In this document: in pieces, positions 52,860 to 64,000 of the stretch | Numbering within the stretch: the first letter of the stretch is position 1 | Layout: every line of letters begins with the position of its first letter | From: Acetobacterium sp965140355 | GTDB taxonomy: Bacteria; Bacillota; Clostridia; Eubacteriales; Eubacteriaceae | Assembly: GCA_965140355.1 (NCBI GenBank) | Contig: OZ223194.1 | Location: 434,001-498,000 of the forward strand | Reading direction: 5' to 3' | Length of the DNA stretch: 64,000 nucleotides | Notes under the pieces: model-generated | What the model was told of the DNA's origin: nothing | What the model saw: the letters and a program-made list of their open reading frames with translations, nothing else | Databases searched by the model: none | Translations under genes and position numbers: made by a program

Positions 52860-52936
52860 TGGTACGCCCAGAGGGGCTCGAACCCCCAACCTACTGGTTC
52901 GAAGCCAGGCACTCTATCCAATTGAGCTATGGGCGC
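52860..52936 (-). tRNA. tRNA-Arg (TCG)
   Basis: A 77-base cloverleaf with acceptor GCGCCCA/TGGGCGT, anticodon loop CTTCGAA and encoded CCA. Last gene of the Leu-Gly-Arg unit. Confidence 0.95.
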
Positions 52937-52999
52937 ACATAAGTTGTTTAAAAAAGATTTGCATGAAAATATCTCACAAATATCTGATTTATTAAATTT

Positions 53000-53074
53000 T
53001 GGAGCGGAAGACGAGATTTGAACTCGCGACCCTCGCCTTGGCAAGGCGATGCTCTACCACTGAGCCACTTCCGC
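53000..53074 (-). tRNA. tRNA-Gly (GCC)
   Basis: A 75-base cloverleaf, loop TTGCCAA, encoded CCA. Outside the anticodon arm it is nearly identical to tRNA-Gly (CCC) at 53400. Confidence 0.95.
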
Positions 53075-53081
53075 TGGTATG

Positions 53082-53166
53082 TGGTGCGGATGAAGGGACT
53101 TGAACCCATACATCATAAGATACTAGATCCTAAGTCTAGCGCGTCTGCCAATTCCGCCACATCCGC
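53082..53166 (-). tRNA. tRNA-Leu (TAG)
   Basis: An 85-base class II tRNA, loop CTTAGGA, with variable arm and encoded CCA. First gene of the unit driven by the promoter at 53200-53228. Confidence 0.95.
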
Positions 53167-53199
53167 AAAGCGTTGTTACTTTCTGTAACGTGCCTGATT

Positions 53200-53228
53200 A
53201 TAATAACAAAATGTGTGGGTTTTGTCAA
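53200..53228 (-). promoter_or_regulatory. Promoter of tRNA-Leu-Gly-Arg
   Basis: TTGACA (53223-53228), 17 bases, then TATTAT (53200-53205) on the minus strand. A small hairpin GTTAC/GTAAC lies between it and tRNA-Leu. Confidence 0.8.
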
Positions 53229-53399
53229 CCGCTTTAGATGGTTTTTTTAATTTTTTTAGCTATTATTTTTAATAATTTCAAACAGCTGCAATCATTTAAA
53301 AATTCAATATCCATTCAAAGTCAATAAGATGTAAAAAGAGTATAAAATTACGACTCGCAATCTTACACTCAACGCCTAGATAGCTTTCTTATCACACTT

Positions 53400-53474
53400 T
53401 GGAGCGGAAGACGAGATTCGAACTCGCGACCCCCGGCTTGGGAAGCCAGTGCTCTACCACTGAGCCACTTCCGC
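53400..53474 (-). tRNA. tRNA-Gly (CCC)
   Basis: A 75-base cloverleaf, anticodon loop TTCCCAA, encoded CCA. It has its own promoter and no neighbouring tRNA in the unit. Confidence 0.94.
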
Positions 53475-53483
53475 AACACTGTA

Positions 53484-53512
53484 ATTATAACAATTATTTG
53501 ATCTCAATGCAA
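53484..53512 (-). promoter_or_regulatory. Promoter of tRNA-Gly (CCC)
   Basis: TTGCAT (53507-53512), 17 bases, then TATAAT (53484-53489), about 10 bases before the tRNA. Confidence 0.7.
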
Positions 53513-53571
53513 GCATTTATTTTACACAAATAAATATATTCCCGACACTGAATTGACTAATCACACTGGTA

Positions 53572-54072
53572 TTAATTAACTTTTGTTGATATAACATCTC
53601 TTGGTTTTTCAGCATCTGCTTTTTTATCCCAAGGTAAAATATCGCCCTCTTCTTTTAGATATTCTAATACTTCCCAAATTCCCTCGCCAGTGTAAGAACT
53701 AACCCTAAAAACTGTCTCGCAACCGGCTAATTCAAGCCAGCCTACCGCTTGCTCAACATTTGCCTCCTGTGCGTCAATTTGCGTTACAATACCAATACAC
53801 GGTCGATTGGCAACCGGGGTTACACATGGTGGATAAAGCGAATATGGTTCCGTTGCATTAATTAATAAGGCTACAATATCAGCTTCATACGAATATAATG
53901 CCAATGCCCGGGCTAATACTTTCGTTTCTGCATATTCCCCAGGGGTATCAATAACGACGTCATAATGATTCACATATTGAGTTTTTTCATAACGTATTTC
54001 TTTTCCTTTTAATGCCTGTCTTAATGTCGTTTTACCGCATTCACTACGGCCAACTAAAATCATTTTTTTCAT
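53572..54072 (-). CDS. eutP: EutP/PduV family GTPase-like protein
   Basis: A 166-residue P-loop protein of the ethanolamine/propanediol microcompartment family. The P loop is GRSECGKTTL (residues 8-17); DTPGEYAE (about 43) and TQID are the further G-type motifs. EutP has been reported to have acetate kinase-type activity in some bacteria and PduV to place microcompartments, so the exact role is open. It lies 15 bases after eutS; no other eut or pdu gene is in the window. Confidence 0.87.
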   Translation of the reverse strand: MKKMILVGRSECGKTTLRQALKGKEIRYEKTQYVNHYDVVIDTPGEYAETKVLARALALYSYEADIVALLINATEPYSLYPPCVTPVANRPCIGIVTQIDAQEANVEQAVGWLELAGCETVFRVSSYTGEGIWEVLEYLKEEGDILPWDKKADAEKPRDVISTKVN

Positions 54073-54087
54073 ATTATGCCTTCGCTT

Positions 54088-54462
54088 TCAGGTAGACGTA
54101 ATCTCACAAATTGTAAACTTTAAGGTTTTTTGTAAATAAGCCAATATCGTTTTAATTGCCGAATCTACTTCAGAAATTCGCCCGGTAAACATTAACGTGC
54201 CACTAAATCGATCAATAAAGCCCAAATCAATCACAGCCGTTTTAACCGCTAAATCGCCCGCAATAACCGATATTTCTGATGGTGTCATACTAAGGATGCC
54301 AATCGCTGCTTTTTGATAATCAACACTGGGATTCAAGCCCAATTTCTTATAAACAATCGCATCGGGGCTTGCAATAATATGCGCTAAAGTTACCTGTTTC
54401 CCCGGTACAGTTTCTTGAATAATTCGCTATTTTCCTTCATTCGCATTTAATATATTTTCCAC
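54088..54462 (-). CDS. eutS: EutS-like microcompartment shell protein with in-frame amber codon (possible pseudogene)
   Basis: A well-placed GTG (54462), 8 bases after AAAGGAG, opens a frame that reads 11 codons (to NEGK), then TAG at 54427-54429, then continues as RIIQETVPGKQVTLAHIIA and a complete EutS body of 112 residues. EutS is a circularly permuted BMC shell protein. The conserved part thus begins after the stop, and no ATG, GTG or TTG lies between the TAG and residue ~31 of the conserved part, where a TTG occurs (54342). A CAG-to-TAG change at a Gln codon would explain it. Readthrough, pyrrolysine insertion, a nonsense mutation or a sequencing error are all possible. Confidence 0.72.
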
Positions 54463-54636
54463 TTAAACATCTCCTTTTTCGCGTCTTGATCGCTAGTATT
54501 GTCCTTTAATGTTCTGATCTCAATTATATCATTTAGGAAAATTTTTTAAATGCCCGCAGACAAGTTTCACCAGTATTTTTTCTGTCATTTACTGGAATAT
54601 TTCAACATACTACAAAGCATCACTATTTTCTGCATT

Positions 54637-54659
54637 AAAAAAACCGCATCACTGCGGTT
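54637..54659 (-). terminator. Terminator of the rRNA-tRNA operon
   Basis: Minus-strand stem AACCGCA/TGCGGTT with a GTGA loop, followed by seven Ts, 12 bases after tRNA-Lys. Confidence 0.82.
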
Positions 54660-54670
54660 AAAATTTCGAT

Positions 54671-54746
54671 TGGTGACCCATGGGCGACTTGAACGCCCGA
54701 CACCCTGATTAAAAGTCAGATGCTCTACCAACTGAGCTAATGGGTC
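54671..54746 (-). tRNA. tRNA-Lys (TTT)
   Basis: A 76-base cloverleaf, acceptor GACCCAT/ATGGGTC, loop CTTTTAA, encoded CCA. Its 5' part and upstream spacer are duplicated at 54867-54967. Confidence 0.95.
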
Positions 54747-54967
54747 ATGATAATATTTAGTTTTGTTTGTCTTCATCTGTTTGTGTAATCCACTCGTTTG
54801 CCTAACTAAGCGATTCACTCAAAAATGTTCACTCATTTCATTCGTGCATTTTTGGTTCTCTGCTTATACCAACTGAGCTAATGGGTCATGATAATTATTT
54901 AGTTTTGTTTGTCTTCATCGATTTGTGTAATCCACTCGTTTGCCTGACTAAGCGATTCACTAAAAAA
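54726..54967 (-). repeat. Tandem duplication of tRNA-Lys 5' fragment and spacer
   Basis: About 100 bases (54726-54825) recur at 54867-54967 with a few differences, 141 bases apart. Each copy holds the first ~20 bases of tRNA-Lys plus the spacer with the TAAGCGATTCACT string. The second copy is a pseudo-tRNA fragment. A third, shorter trace of the spacer string is at 55205-55220. Confidence 0.85.
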
Positions 54968-54970
54968 TAT

Positions 54971-55055
54971 TGGTGGGAGAAGATGGATTCGAACCATCGT
55001 AGACGTTGTCAACGGATTTACAGTCCGCCCCCTTTAGCCACTCGGGCATTCTCCC
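54971..55055 (-). tRNA. tRNA-Tyr (GTA), copy 2
   Basis: An 85-base class II tRNA with anticodon GTA and encoded CCA, one base different from the copy at 39630. Part of the array after the 5S gene. Confidence 0.95.
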
Positions 55056-55076
55056 AAACAATTTTTGACAAAAAAA

Positions 55077-55152
55077 TGGAGCTGATGAACGGACTTGAAC
55101 CGTTAACCTGCTGATTACAAATCAGCTGCTCTGCCAATTGAGCCACATCAGC
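55077..55152 (-). tRNA. tRNA-Thr (TGT)
   Basis: A 76-base cloverleaf, acceptor GCTGATG/CATCAGC, loop TTTGTAA, encoded CCA. Confidence 0.95.
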
Positions 55153-55230
55153 TTGAAGATAAAGTATTGTTTCATTAAATTAATTACTGCTAATCCGCTA
55201 CACATAACTAAGCGATTCACTGCGTTTAAA

Positions 55231-55307
55231 TGGCGACCTGGAAGAGACTCGAACTCTCGACCTCCAGCGTGACAGGCTGGCATTCTAACCAACTGAACTA
55301 CCAGGCC
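55231..55307 (-). tRNA. tRNA-Asp (GTC)
   Basis: A 77-base cloverleaf, loop CTGTCAC, acceptor GGCCTGG/CCAGGTC with one G-T pair, encoded CCA. Confidence 0.95.
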
Positions 55308-55324
55308 GCATTAAAAATTAAATC

Positions 55325-55399
55325 TGGTGACCCCTAGGAGACTCGAACTCCTGTTACCGCCGTGAAAGGGCGGTGTCTTAACCGCTTGACCAAGGGGCC
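55325..55399 (-). tRNA. tRNA-Glu (TTC)
   Basis: A 75-base cloverleaf, loop CTTTCAC, acceptor GGCCCCT/AGGGGTC with one G-T pair, encoded CCA. Confidence 0.95.
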
Positions 55400-55452
55400 G
55401 TAATAAATGCGGATATGAAGCATTCTGTCTCACACCCGCTTGTTGTCTTAAT

Positions 55453-55526
<74 letters not shown>

Positions 55527-55538
55527 TTATTTATAAAA

Positions 55539-55654
55539 TCCCGCAACGTCCTATCCTCCCAGGCAGTTACCCACCAAGTACTTTCGGCGCTGGAAGACTT
55601 TACTTCTGTGTTCGGTATGGGAACAGGTGTGGCCCTTCCGCCATCGTCGCGAGA
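55539..55654 (-). rRNA. rrf: 5S ribosomal RNA
   Basis: A 116-base gene with the terminal helix TCTCGCGACG/CGTTGCGGGA, and the conserved CCATACCGAACACAGAAGTA and GCGCCGA segments. It lies about 240 bases after 23S. Confidence 0.95.
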
Positions 55655-55896
55655 CTCATTTAGCTTTATTTTTGCTAAAAAACAAATAGGTTCAAAGGAG
55701 CGTTAGCGGTTGACCCGGCTAAATGGTCCATCAATTGTTGTAAAAATTATCCATTTTCTTTTTAAAAATTTTTACAGCAATTGATGATCCTTGTTCCTAC
55801 TTGTCTATGTTTATTCAGTTGTTTTTGATGATCTATCTAAAATCCGACAAATCAATCGAACAAATCGATCATTCGAAACAGCACAGTGTATAAATC
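55655..55896 (-). other. 23S-5S spacer with long hairpin
   Basis: The spacer contains a 20-bp inverted repeat: CATCAATTGTTGTAAAAATT (55729-55749 region) pairs with AATTTTTACAGCAATTGATG (55767-55786) around a ~17-base loop. No gene is seen. It may be a processing site. Confidence 0.7.
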
Positions 55897-58764
<2,868 letters not shown>

Positions 58765-58923
58765 TTTGATGTTACGTTTTCGTGTTAAGAAATTGTATTT
58801 CAAATTTTTTTTATACACTATGCTGTTTTCAATGATCGATGTTTTATTCAAATTTTCATTTGACTAATCGTTTTGCCTCAGCAAACGATCCGCTTGATAT
58901 GTGAACTTGCGTTCATTTTTTGA

Positions 58924-59000
<77 letters not shown>

Positions 59001-59018
59001 ATGCGTTTGTTTTAAAAT

Positions 59019-59094
59019 TGGTGGAGATGAGGAGACTTGAACTCCTGACCCCCTGCTTGCAAGGCAGGTGCTCTCCCAACTGAGCTACACCCCC
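59019..59094 (-). tRNA. tRNA-Ala (TGC)
   Basis: A 76-base cloverleaf in the spacer, loop TTGCAAG region with anticodon TGC, acceptor GGGGGTG/CATCTCC with two G-T pairs. It comes before tRNA-Ile in the transcript. Confidence 0.95.
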
Positions 59095-59194
59095 CCAAAT
59101 ATCAAAACGTATTTAGTTTTATGCTCTTTGCTTCTGTCTTGTATAACCAAATGGTCATACAAAAGAAAATAGTACCATGACTTCCTGTATTCCC

Positions 59195-60724
<1,530 letters not shown>

Positions 60725-60941
60725 TTTGTATTTAAAGCCGTTTGGCTTTTAAATGCTGTCTCATTTGAATAACTGTAGTTTATCCTCTACCGAGTTAATG
60801 TTTTTAAGAGTGCATCTCTCTGTTTCTATTTTAGCCATCTTCATCCTTATGGATGTTTTGGCTGTTTTACAGGTTTTATGGTACTATTCTCTTTTCTATG
60901 ACCGCCGCTCTACAATCGTTCCCGACCGAAGAAGCTTTTCT
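60725..60941 (-). other. rRNA operon leader
   Basis: About 210 bases between the promoter and 16S. No gene; the region should carry the 16S processing stem and possibly antitermination signals, which I did not resolve. Confidence 0.6.
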
Positions 60942-60970
60942 ATTATATCGTCACAATTCTCAATTGTCAA
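60942..60970 (-). promoter_or_regulatory. Consensus sigma-A promoter of the rRNA operon
   Basis: TTGACA (60965-60970), 17 bases, TATAAT (60942-60947): a full consensus match. Upstream, AAAAAATATTAAAAAAAACT resembles an UP element for the alpha C-terminal domain. Confidence 0.9.
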
Positions 60971-61650
60971 GTAGTTTTTTTTAATATTTTTTGATGTTAT
61001 ATTTTGTTGCTGTTGTCTTTGACGACCTTTGTAAGTATAAATACTTTTTCGCTCTTTGTCAATATCTATTTAATAATATTTTAAAAATTCTTATTATAAC
61101 TTCGCTTAACTACCTGATCTACTAAAATAGTTGTTGCTTTTCTCCTTCAATTGAAAGCACAATCACTAAAAGTGTCAGCAAAATATAAAAAACAGTCCCG
61201 TTAAATCAACAAATATTTTAGGTAATTATTGCTACATGCCCAGTATTATATTATAATGCTATTGCCCAACAGGGACGCTTTTTACATTATATTATGGATT
61301 TATATTTTGATTTTAACTTCTTGGTTTGTATCACATAATACAAACGCCATTAGATAAGCTGCTATAATAATCCTAAAACACTAAATTTAGTACCGCACTT
61401 ATTAACGTATCATCCATTTGGTATAAGTTATGTACAAAATGCCCTAGATGCCCGAGCAAAATAAAATTTTAGTTTTTATAAACCTAATTTTTATAAACCT
61501 AAACGATATTTCTCGTGATTTGTGCTCTCTTTTATCAATTTACTCCCATAAAAAATATTTTAACAATTGTTGATCAATTACTTAATTATAGTAATTTTCA
61601 TGTCCCTGGTTCCTAAATTTAATTAATGATCAAAAGAAAAGAGGTATCAA
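60971..61650. other. AT-rich intergenic region upstream of the chemoreceptor
   Basis: Apart from the UP-like stretch at its left edge I see no gene in these 680 bases. A perfect 15-bp tandem duplication (TTTTTATAAACCTAA, 61473-61502) is present. No clear sigma-D or sigma-A promoter for the chemoreceptor could be fixed. Confidence 0.5.
61473..61502. repeat. 15-bp perfect tandem duplication
   Basis: TTTTTATAAACCTAA occurs twice without a gap in non-coding DNA upstream of the chemoreceptor. Confidence 0.9.
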
Positions 61651-64000
61651 ATGAATCATAATGAACACGTTACGCATGACAGTCCAGCTTTTACCGCAAG
61701 TAAACCTAAATTTGGTTTAGCAAGAAAGCTGACATTTTTTTCCGTTTTTGGTGTGACAATGGTTGTCCTTGCTTTAGGCATAGTCTCCGTTAACATCGGG
61801 GCTAATGCCGTTCTTAATCAAGCTCATGATGACATGGAGGACTACGCCATTTCAAGTGCTAAACAAGTTGAAGCGGTTATTTCCGGAAATCTTTCAACGC
61901 TTGATGAAGTCGCAATGGGCAGCTCTGTCGCTTCGATGAATTGGCCTGCTCAGGTTGCAACACTCACCGACGATGTCAAGCGTTTAGGGTATGAAGATAT
62001 GGCCATTGTTGACATGAATGGTCATGGCAAATATGTTATTAATGGCGGTGAATTTGACGTTGGCAGTGACCCCTGGTTTAAAGACGCCTATGCTGGTAAA
62101 AATACCATTTCTGATGTTACAATCAGTAAAGTCACCAATAAACCCAGCGTTTTCGAAACCGTTCCGATAAAAAACAATGATCAAGTCGTTGGACTGCTTA
62201 TTGGCCGGCGCGATCCTAACTTTTTGCAGGATGTTGTCTCGAATATGGGCGCCGAAGGCGACCGTGAATATGGCTTTATCATTGCGAATGACGGCATGAT
62301 GATGGCCCATCCTAACGGCGAATTGATTCAATCAGAAACCAATATCTTTAAAGAAGATTCTTTTGTAAGTTTTGTTGCTTCGTATAATGAATTGGGAACA
62401 AGCAAAACTGGTGTCGTCGATTATAATTACCTCGGCAAAGCAAAAATCGCTACTGCCGCACCAATCACCGATACCGACTGGACCCTTTTTTACACGATCT
62501 ATGAAAGTGACTTAATGGCGCCAATCACTGATTTACGAAATATTACCTTCATCATTTCATTGGTTGTATTGGTACTTGGCGGCTTTTTTGGTTTTGCGAT
62601 GTCCAACCAGATCGTCAAACCGATCATCAGAATAAAAAATGCTTTAGATCAACTTGCCCTTGGTGATGTCGAAATTACTGTCCCCGATATCCAAACCAAG
62701 GATGAAGTCGCCGATTTAGTCGCCTCTTTCCGGACCATGATTACCAATCGGAAAGATCAGGCCGAAGTCGCCCAACGACTGGCGGAAGGGGATTTTTCAG
62801 TTGAGATCATCCCGCAATCGGACAAAGATGTCCTTTCTCACTCAATGATTGCTGTCATCAAGCAGATGAACAAACTTTACGACGACATCGTTGAAATTGC
62901 TGGCGAGGCTCGCGACGGTCATCTCGATTTTAGAGGCAACCCGGATTTGTATCCCGGTTCCTATAAAGATTTCATTACCGGTTTAAATTCAGTCATCGAT
63001 ACTTTTATTAACCCCATCAAGGTTTCTAACGAATATATGAAACAAATCGGTCAAGGTGAAATCCCAGCCAAAATAACCGGTTCTTATAAAGGTGATTTTA
63101 ACATTTTGAAAAACAATGTCAATGCCTGTATCGACGGTTTAGACGCCCTGGTTGAAGGTAACCGAATCCTGGGGAAAATGCGGTTAAATGATTTTAGCGA
63201 AAAAGTCGAAGCCGAATACTTAGGTATCTATGGTGAAATCGCCAATTCCATTAATGAAGTCCATTTCCGATTTGACCACATCGTTTCTATTGCTCATAAT
63301 ATTGCCAATGGTGATCTGTGTGATCTTCAGGATCTAAACACAATTGGTAAACGCAGCGAACAAGATACCTTAAACCCCAGTTTGATCAAAATGATTGAAA
63401 ATATCTCAATGTTAGTAGCTGAAACAGAATCGATGGCGCAAAAGGCTGTCAAGGGAGACCTCCGCAATCGTGGTGATGCTGACAAATTCAAGGGCGAATT
63501 CGCCAACGTCGTTTCTGGCATCAACCAGACCCTTGACGCTATCCTAGCACCACTCGTGGAAGCTTCTGCCGTGCTTGGTGAATTATCAGCTGGTAATCTC
63601 GGCACTTCAATGCAAGGAAATTATCAGGGTGATAACGCCAAAATTAAAAACGATTTAAATCAGACCATTACCTTCCTTAAACGTTATGTGGATGAAATAA
63701 CGGTCACTCTGGAAGCATTAGGGCAGGGAAATCTCAACCAGAATATTACCAGCGATTATCAGGGCGATTTTTTAGCCATCAAGATCGCTTTAAATGACAT
63801 CACCACTAATTTAAGTTCGACCATGTCTGATATTGATATTGCTGCTGGTCAGGTTGAAATTGGTGCCCATCAAATATCTGATGGTGGTCAAGCTTTATCT
63901 CAAGGAACAACCGAACAAGCCAGTGCCATTCAAGAATTAACTGCTTCGATCGAAGAAGTCGCCAGCGAAACCAAAAAAAATGCCGTTAGTGCCAATGAAG
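61651..64000 (+). CDS. Methyl-accepting chemotaxis protein, 3' truncated by window
   Basis: An open frame of 783 codons that continues past the window. AGAGG precedes the ATG at 61651. Residues ~25-50 and ~297-319 are membrane helices enclosing a dCache-type extracellular sensor (with VDMNGHGKYVINGG and DPWFKDAYAGK). After the second helix a HAMP domain is followed by several more HAMP-like units (repeats of GDFSVEI, GHLDFRG, GDLCDL, GDLRNRG, GNLGTSM, GNLNQNI) before the signalling coiled coil begins (QEASAIQEL-type segment). The ligand is unknown. Confidence 0.9.
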   Translation, partial: MNHNEHVTHDSPAFTASKPKFGLARKLTFFSVFGVTMVVLALGIVSVNIGANAVLNQAHDDMEDYAISSAKQVEAVISGNLSTLDEVAMGSSVASMNWPAQVATLTDDVKRLGYEDMAIVDMNGHGKYVINGGEFDVGSDPWFKDAYAGKNTISDVTISKVTNKPSVFETVPIKNNDQVVGLLIGRRDPNFLQDVVSNMGAEGDREYGFIIANDGMMMAHPNGELIQSETNIFKEDSFVSFVASYNELGTSKTGVVDYNYLGKAKIATAAPITDTDWTLFYTIYESDLMAPITDLRNITFIISLVVLVLGGFFGFAMSNQIVKPIIRIKNALDQLALGDVEITVPDIQTKDEVADLVASFRTMITNRKDQAEVAQRLAEGDFSVEIIPQSDKDVLSHSMIAVIKQMNKLYDDIVEIAGEARDGHLDFRGNPDLYPGSYKDFITGLNSVIDTFINPIKVSNEYMKQIGQGEIPAKITGSYKGDFNILKNNVNACIDGLDALVEGNRILGKMRLNDFSEKVEAEYLGIYGEIANSINEVHFRFDHIVSIAHNIANGDLCDLQDLNTIGKRSEQDTLNPSLIKMIENISMLVAETESMAQKAVKGDLRNRGDADKFKGEFANVVSGINQTLDAILAPLVEASAVLGELSAGNLGTSMQGNYQGDNAKIKNDLNQTITFLKRYVDEITVTLEALGQGNLNQNITSDYQGDFLAIKIALNDITTNLSSTMSDIDIAAGQVEIGAHQISDGGQALSQGTTEQASAIQELTASIEEVASETKKNAVSANE

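Noticed and set aside
54088..54342. Short EutS from a TTG start, 84 residues
   Set aside because: It would lack the conserved first ~31 residues of the family and has no ribosome binding site, while a strong site and GTG exist upstream in the same frame.
54427..54429. General recoding of TAG as pyrrolysine in this genome
   Set aside because: serC, rpsJ, rpsE, rpmD, tuf and aroD all end in TAG, so TAG works as a normal stop in highly expressed genes.

Overview
The window is a stretch of chromosome from a low-to-mid-GC member of the Firmicutes, class Clostridia. The signs are the S10-spc-alpha ribosomal order running into ecfA1-ecfA2-ecfT-truA-rplM-rpsI, SigH next to the rlmB-yacP pair, zinc-ribbon forms of S4, S14 and L36, and an [FeFe]-hydrogenase maturase (hydE). 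An anaerobic acetogen of the Eubacteriaceae (Acetobacterium-like) fits well, but that name is inference: no database search was possible.

Layout. 1-504: start of hydE with its TM1266-family partner, behind a 440-base leader that ends in a terminator hairpin. 945-4557: serC-serA-DUF1015 (serine synthesis). 4702-6748: cdaA-cdaR (c-di-AMP synthesis). 6942-14421: accessory or poorly known genes: a CBS protein, an orphan McrB-like AAA+ ATPase paired with a degenerate YjbQ-like protein, a CmpB-like membrane protein, a Mbeg1-like hydrolase, an AI-2E exporter and a DUF4870 protein. 14675-16489: typA. 16575-36683: one nearly unbroken leftward block of ribosomal, transcription, secretion and cobalt/vitamin ECF-transporter core genes (rpsJ to rpsI). 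37004-45814: degV, then tRNA-Tyr-tRNA-Thr-tuf, and sigH-yacP-rlmB, an rRNA methyltransferase, hisS and tyrS. 45878-52768: a second AI-2E protein, lspA, ispE-gntR, ung-PAP2, aroD and a nucleoid-associated protein. 52860-55526: tRNA genes around an isolated eutS-eutP pair. 55539-60970: a full rRNA operon (16S, tRNA-Ala, tRNA-Ile, 23S, 5S) continuing into tRNA-Asn, Glu, Asp, Thr, Tyr and Lys, from a consensus promoter. 61651-64000: the start of a long chemoreceptor that runs off the window.

Most of the window is core translation machinery on the minus strand, with tight spacing, strong ribosome binding sites and frequent stop/start overlaps. The points most worth a second look are the in-frame amber codon between the ribosome binding site and the conserved body of eutS, the lone McrB-like ATPase with a partner that looks like YjbQ without its key residues, the long leader ahead of the hydrogenase-maturation genes, and the half-tRNA tandem duplication in the tRNA array.
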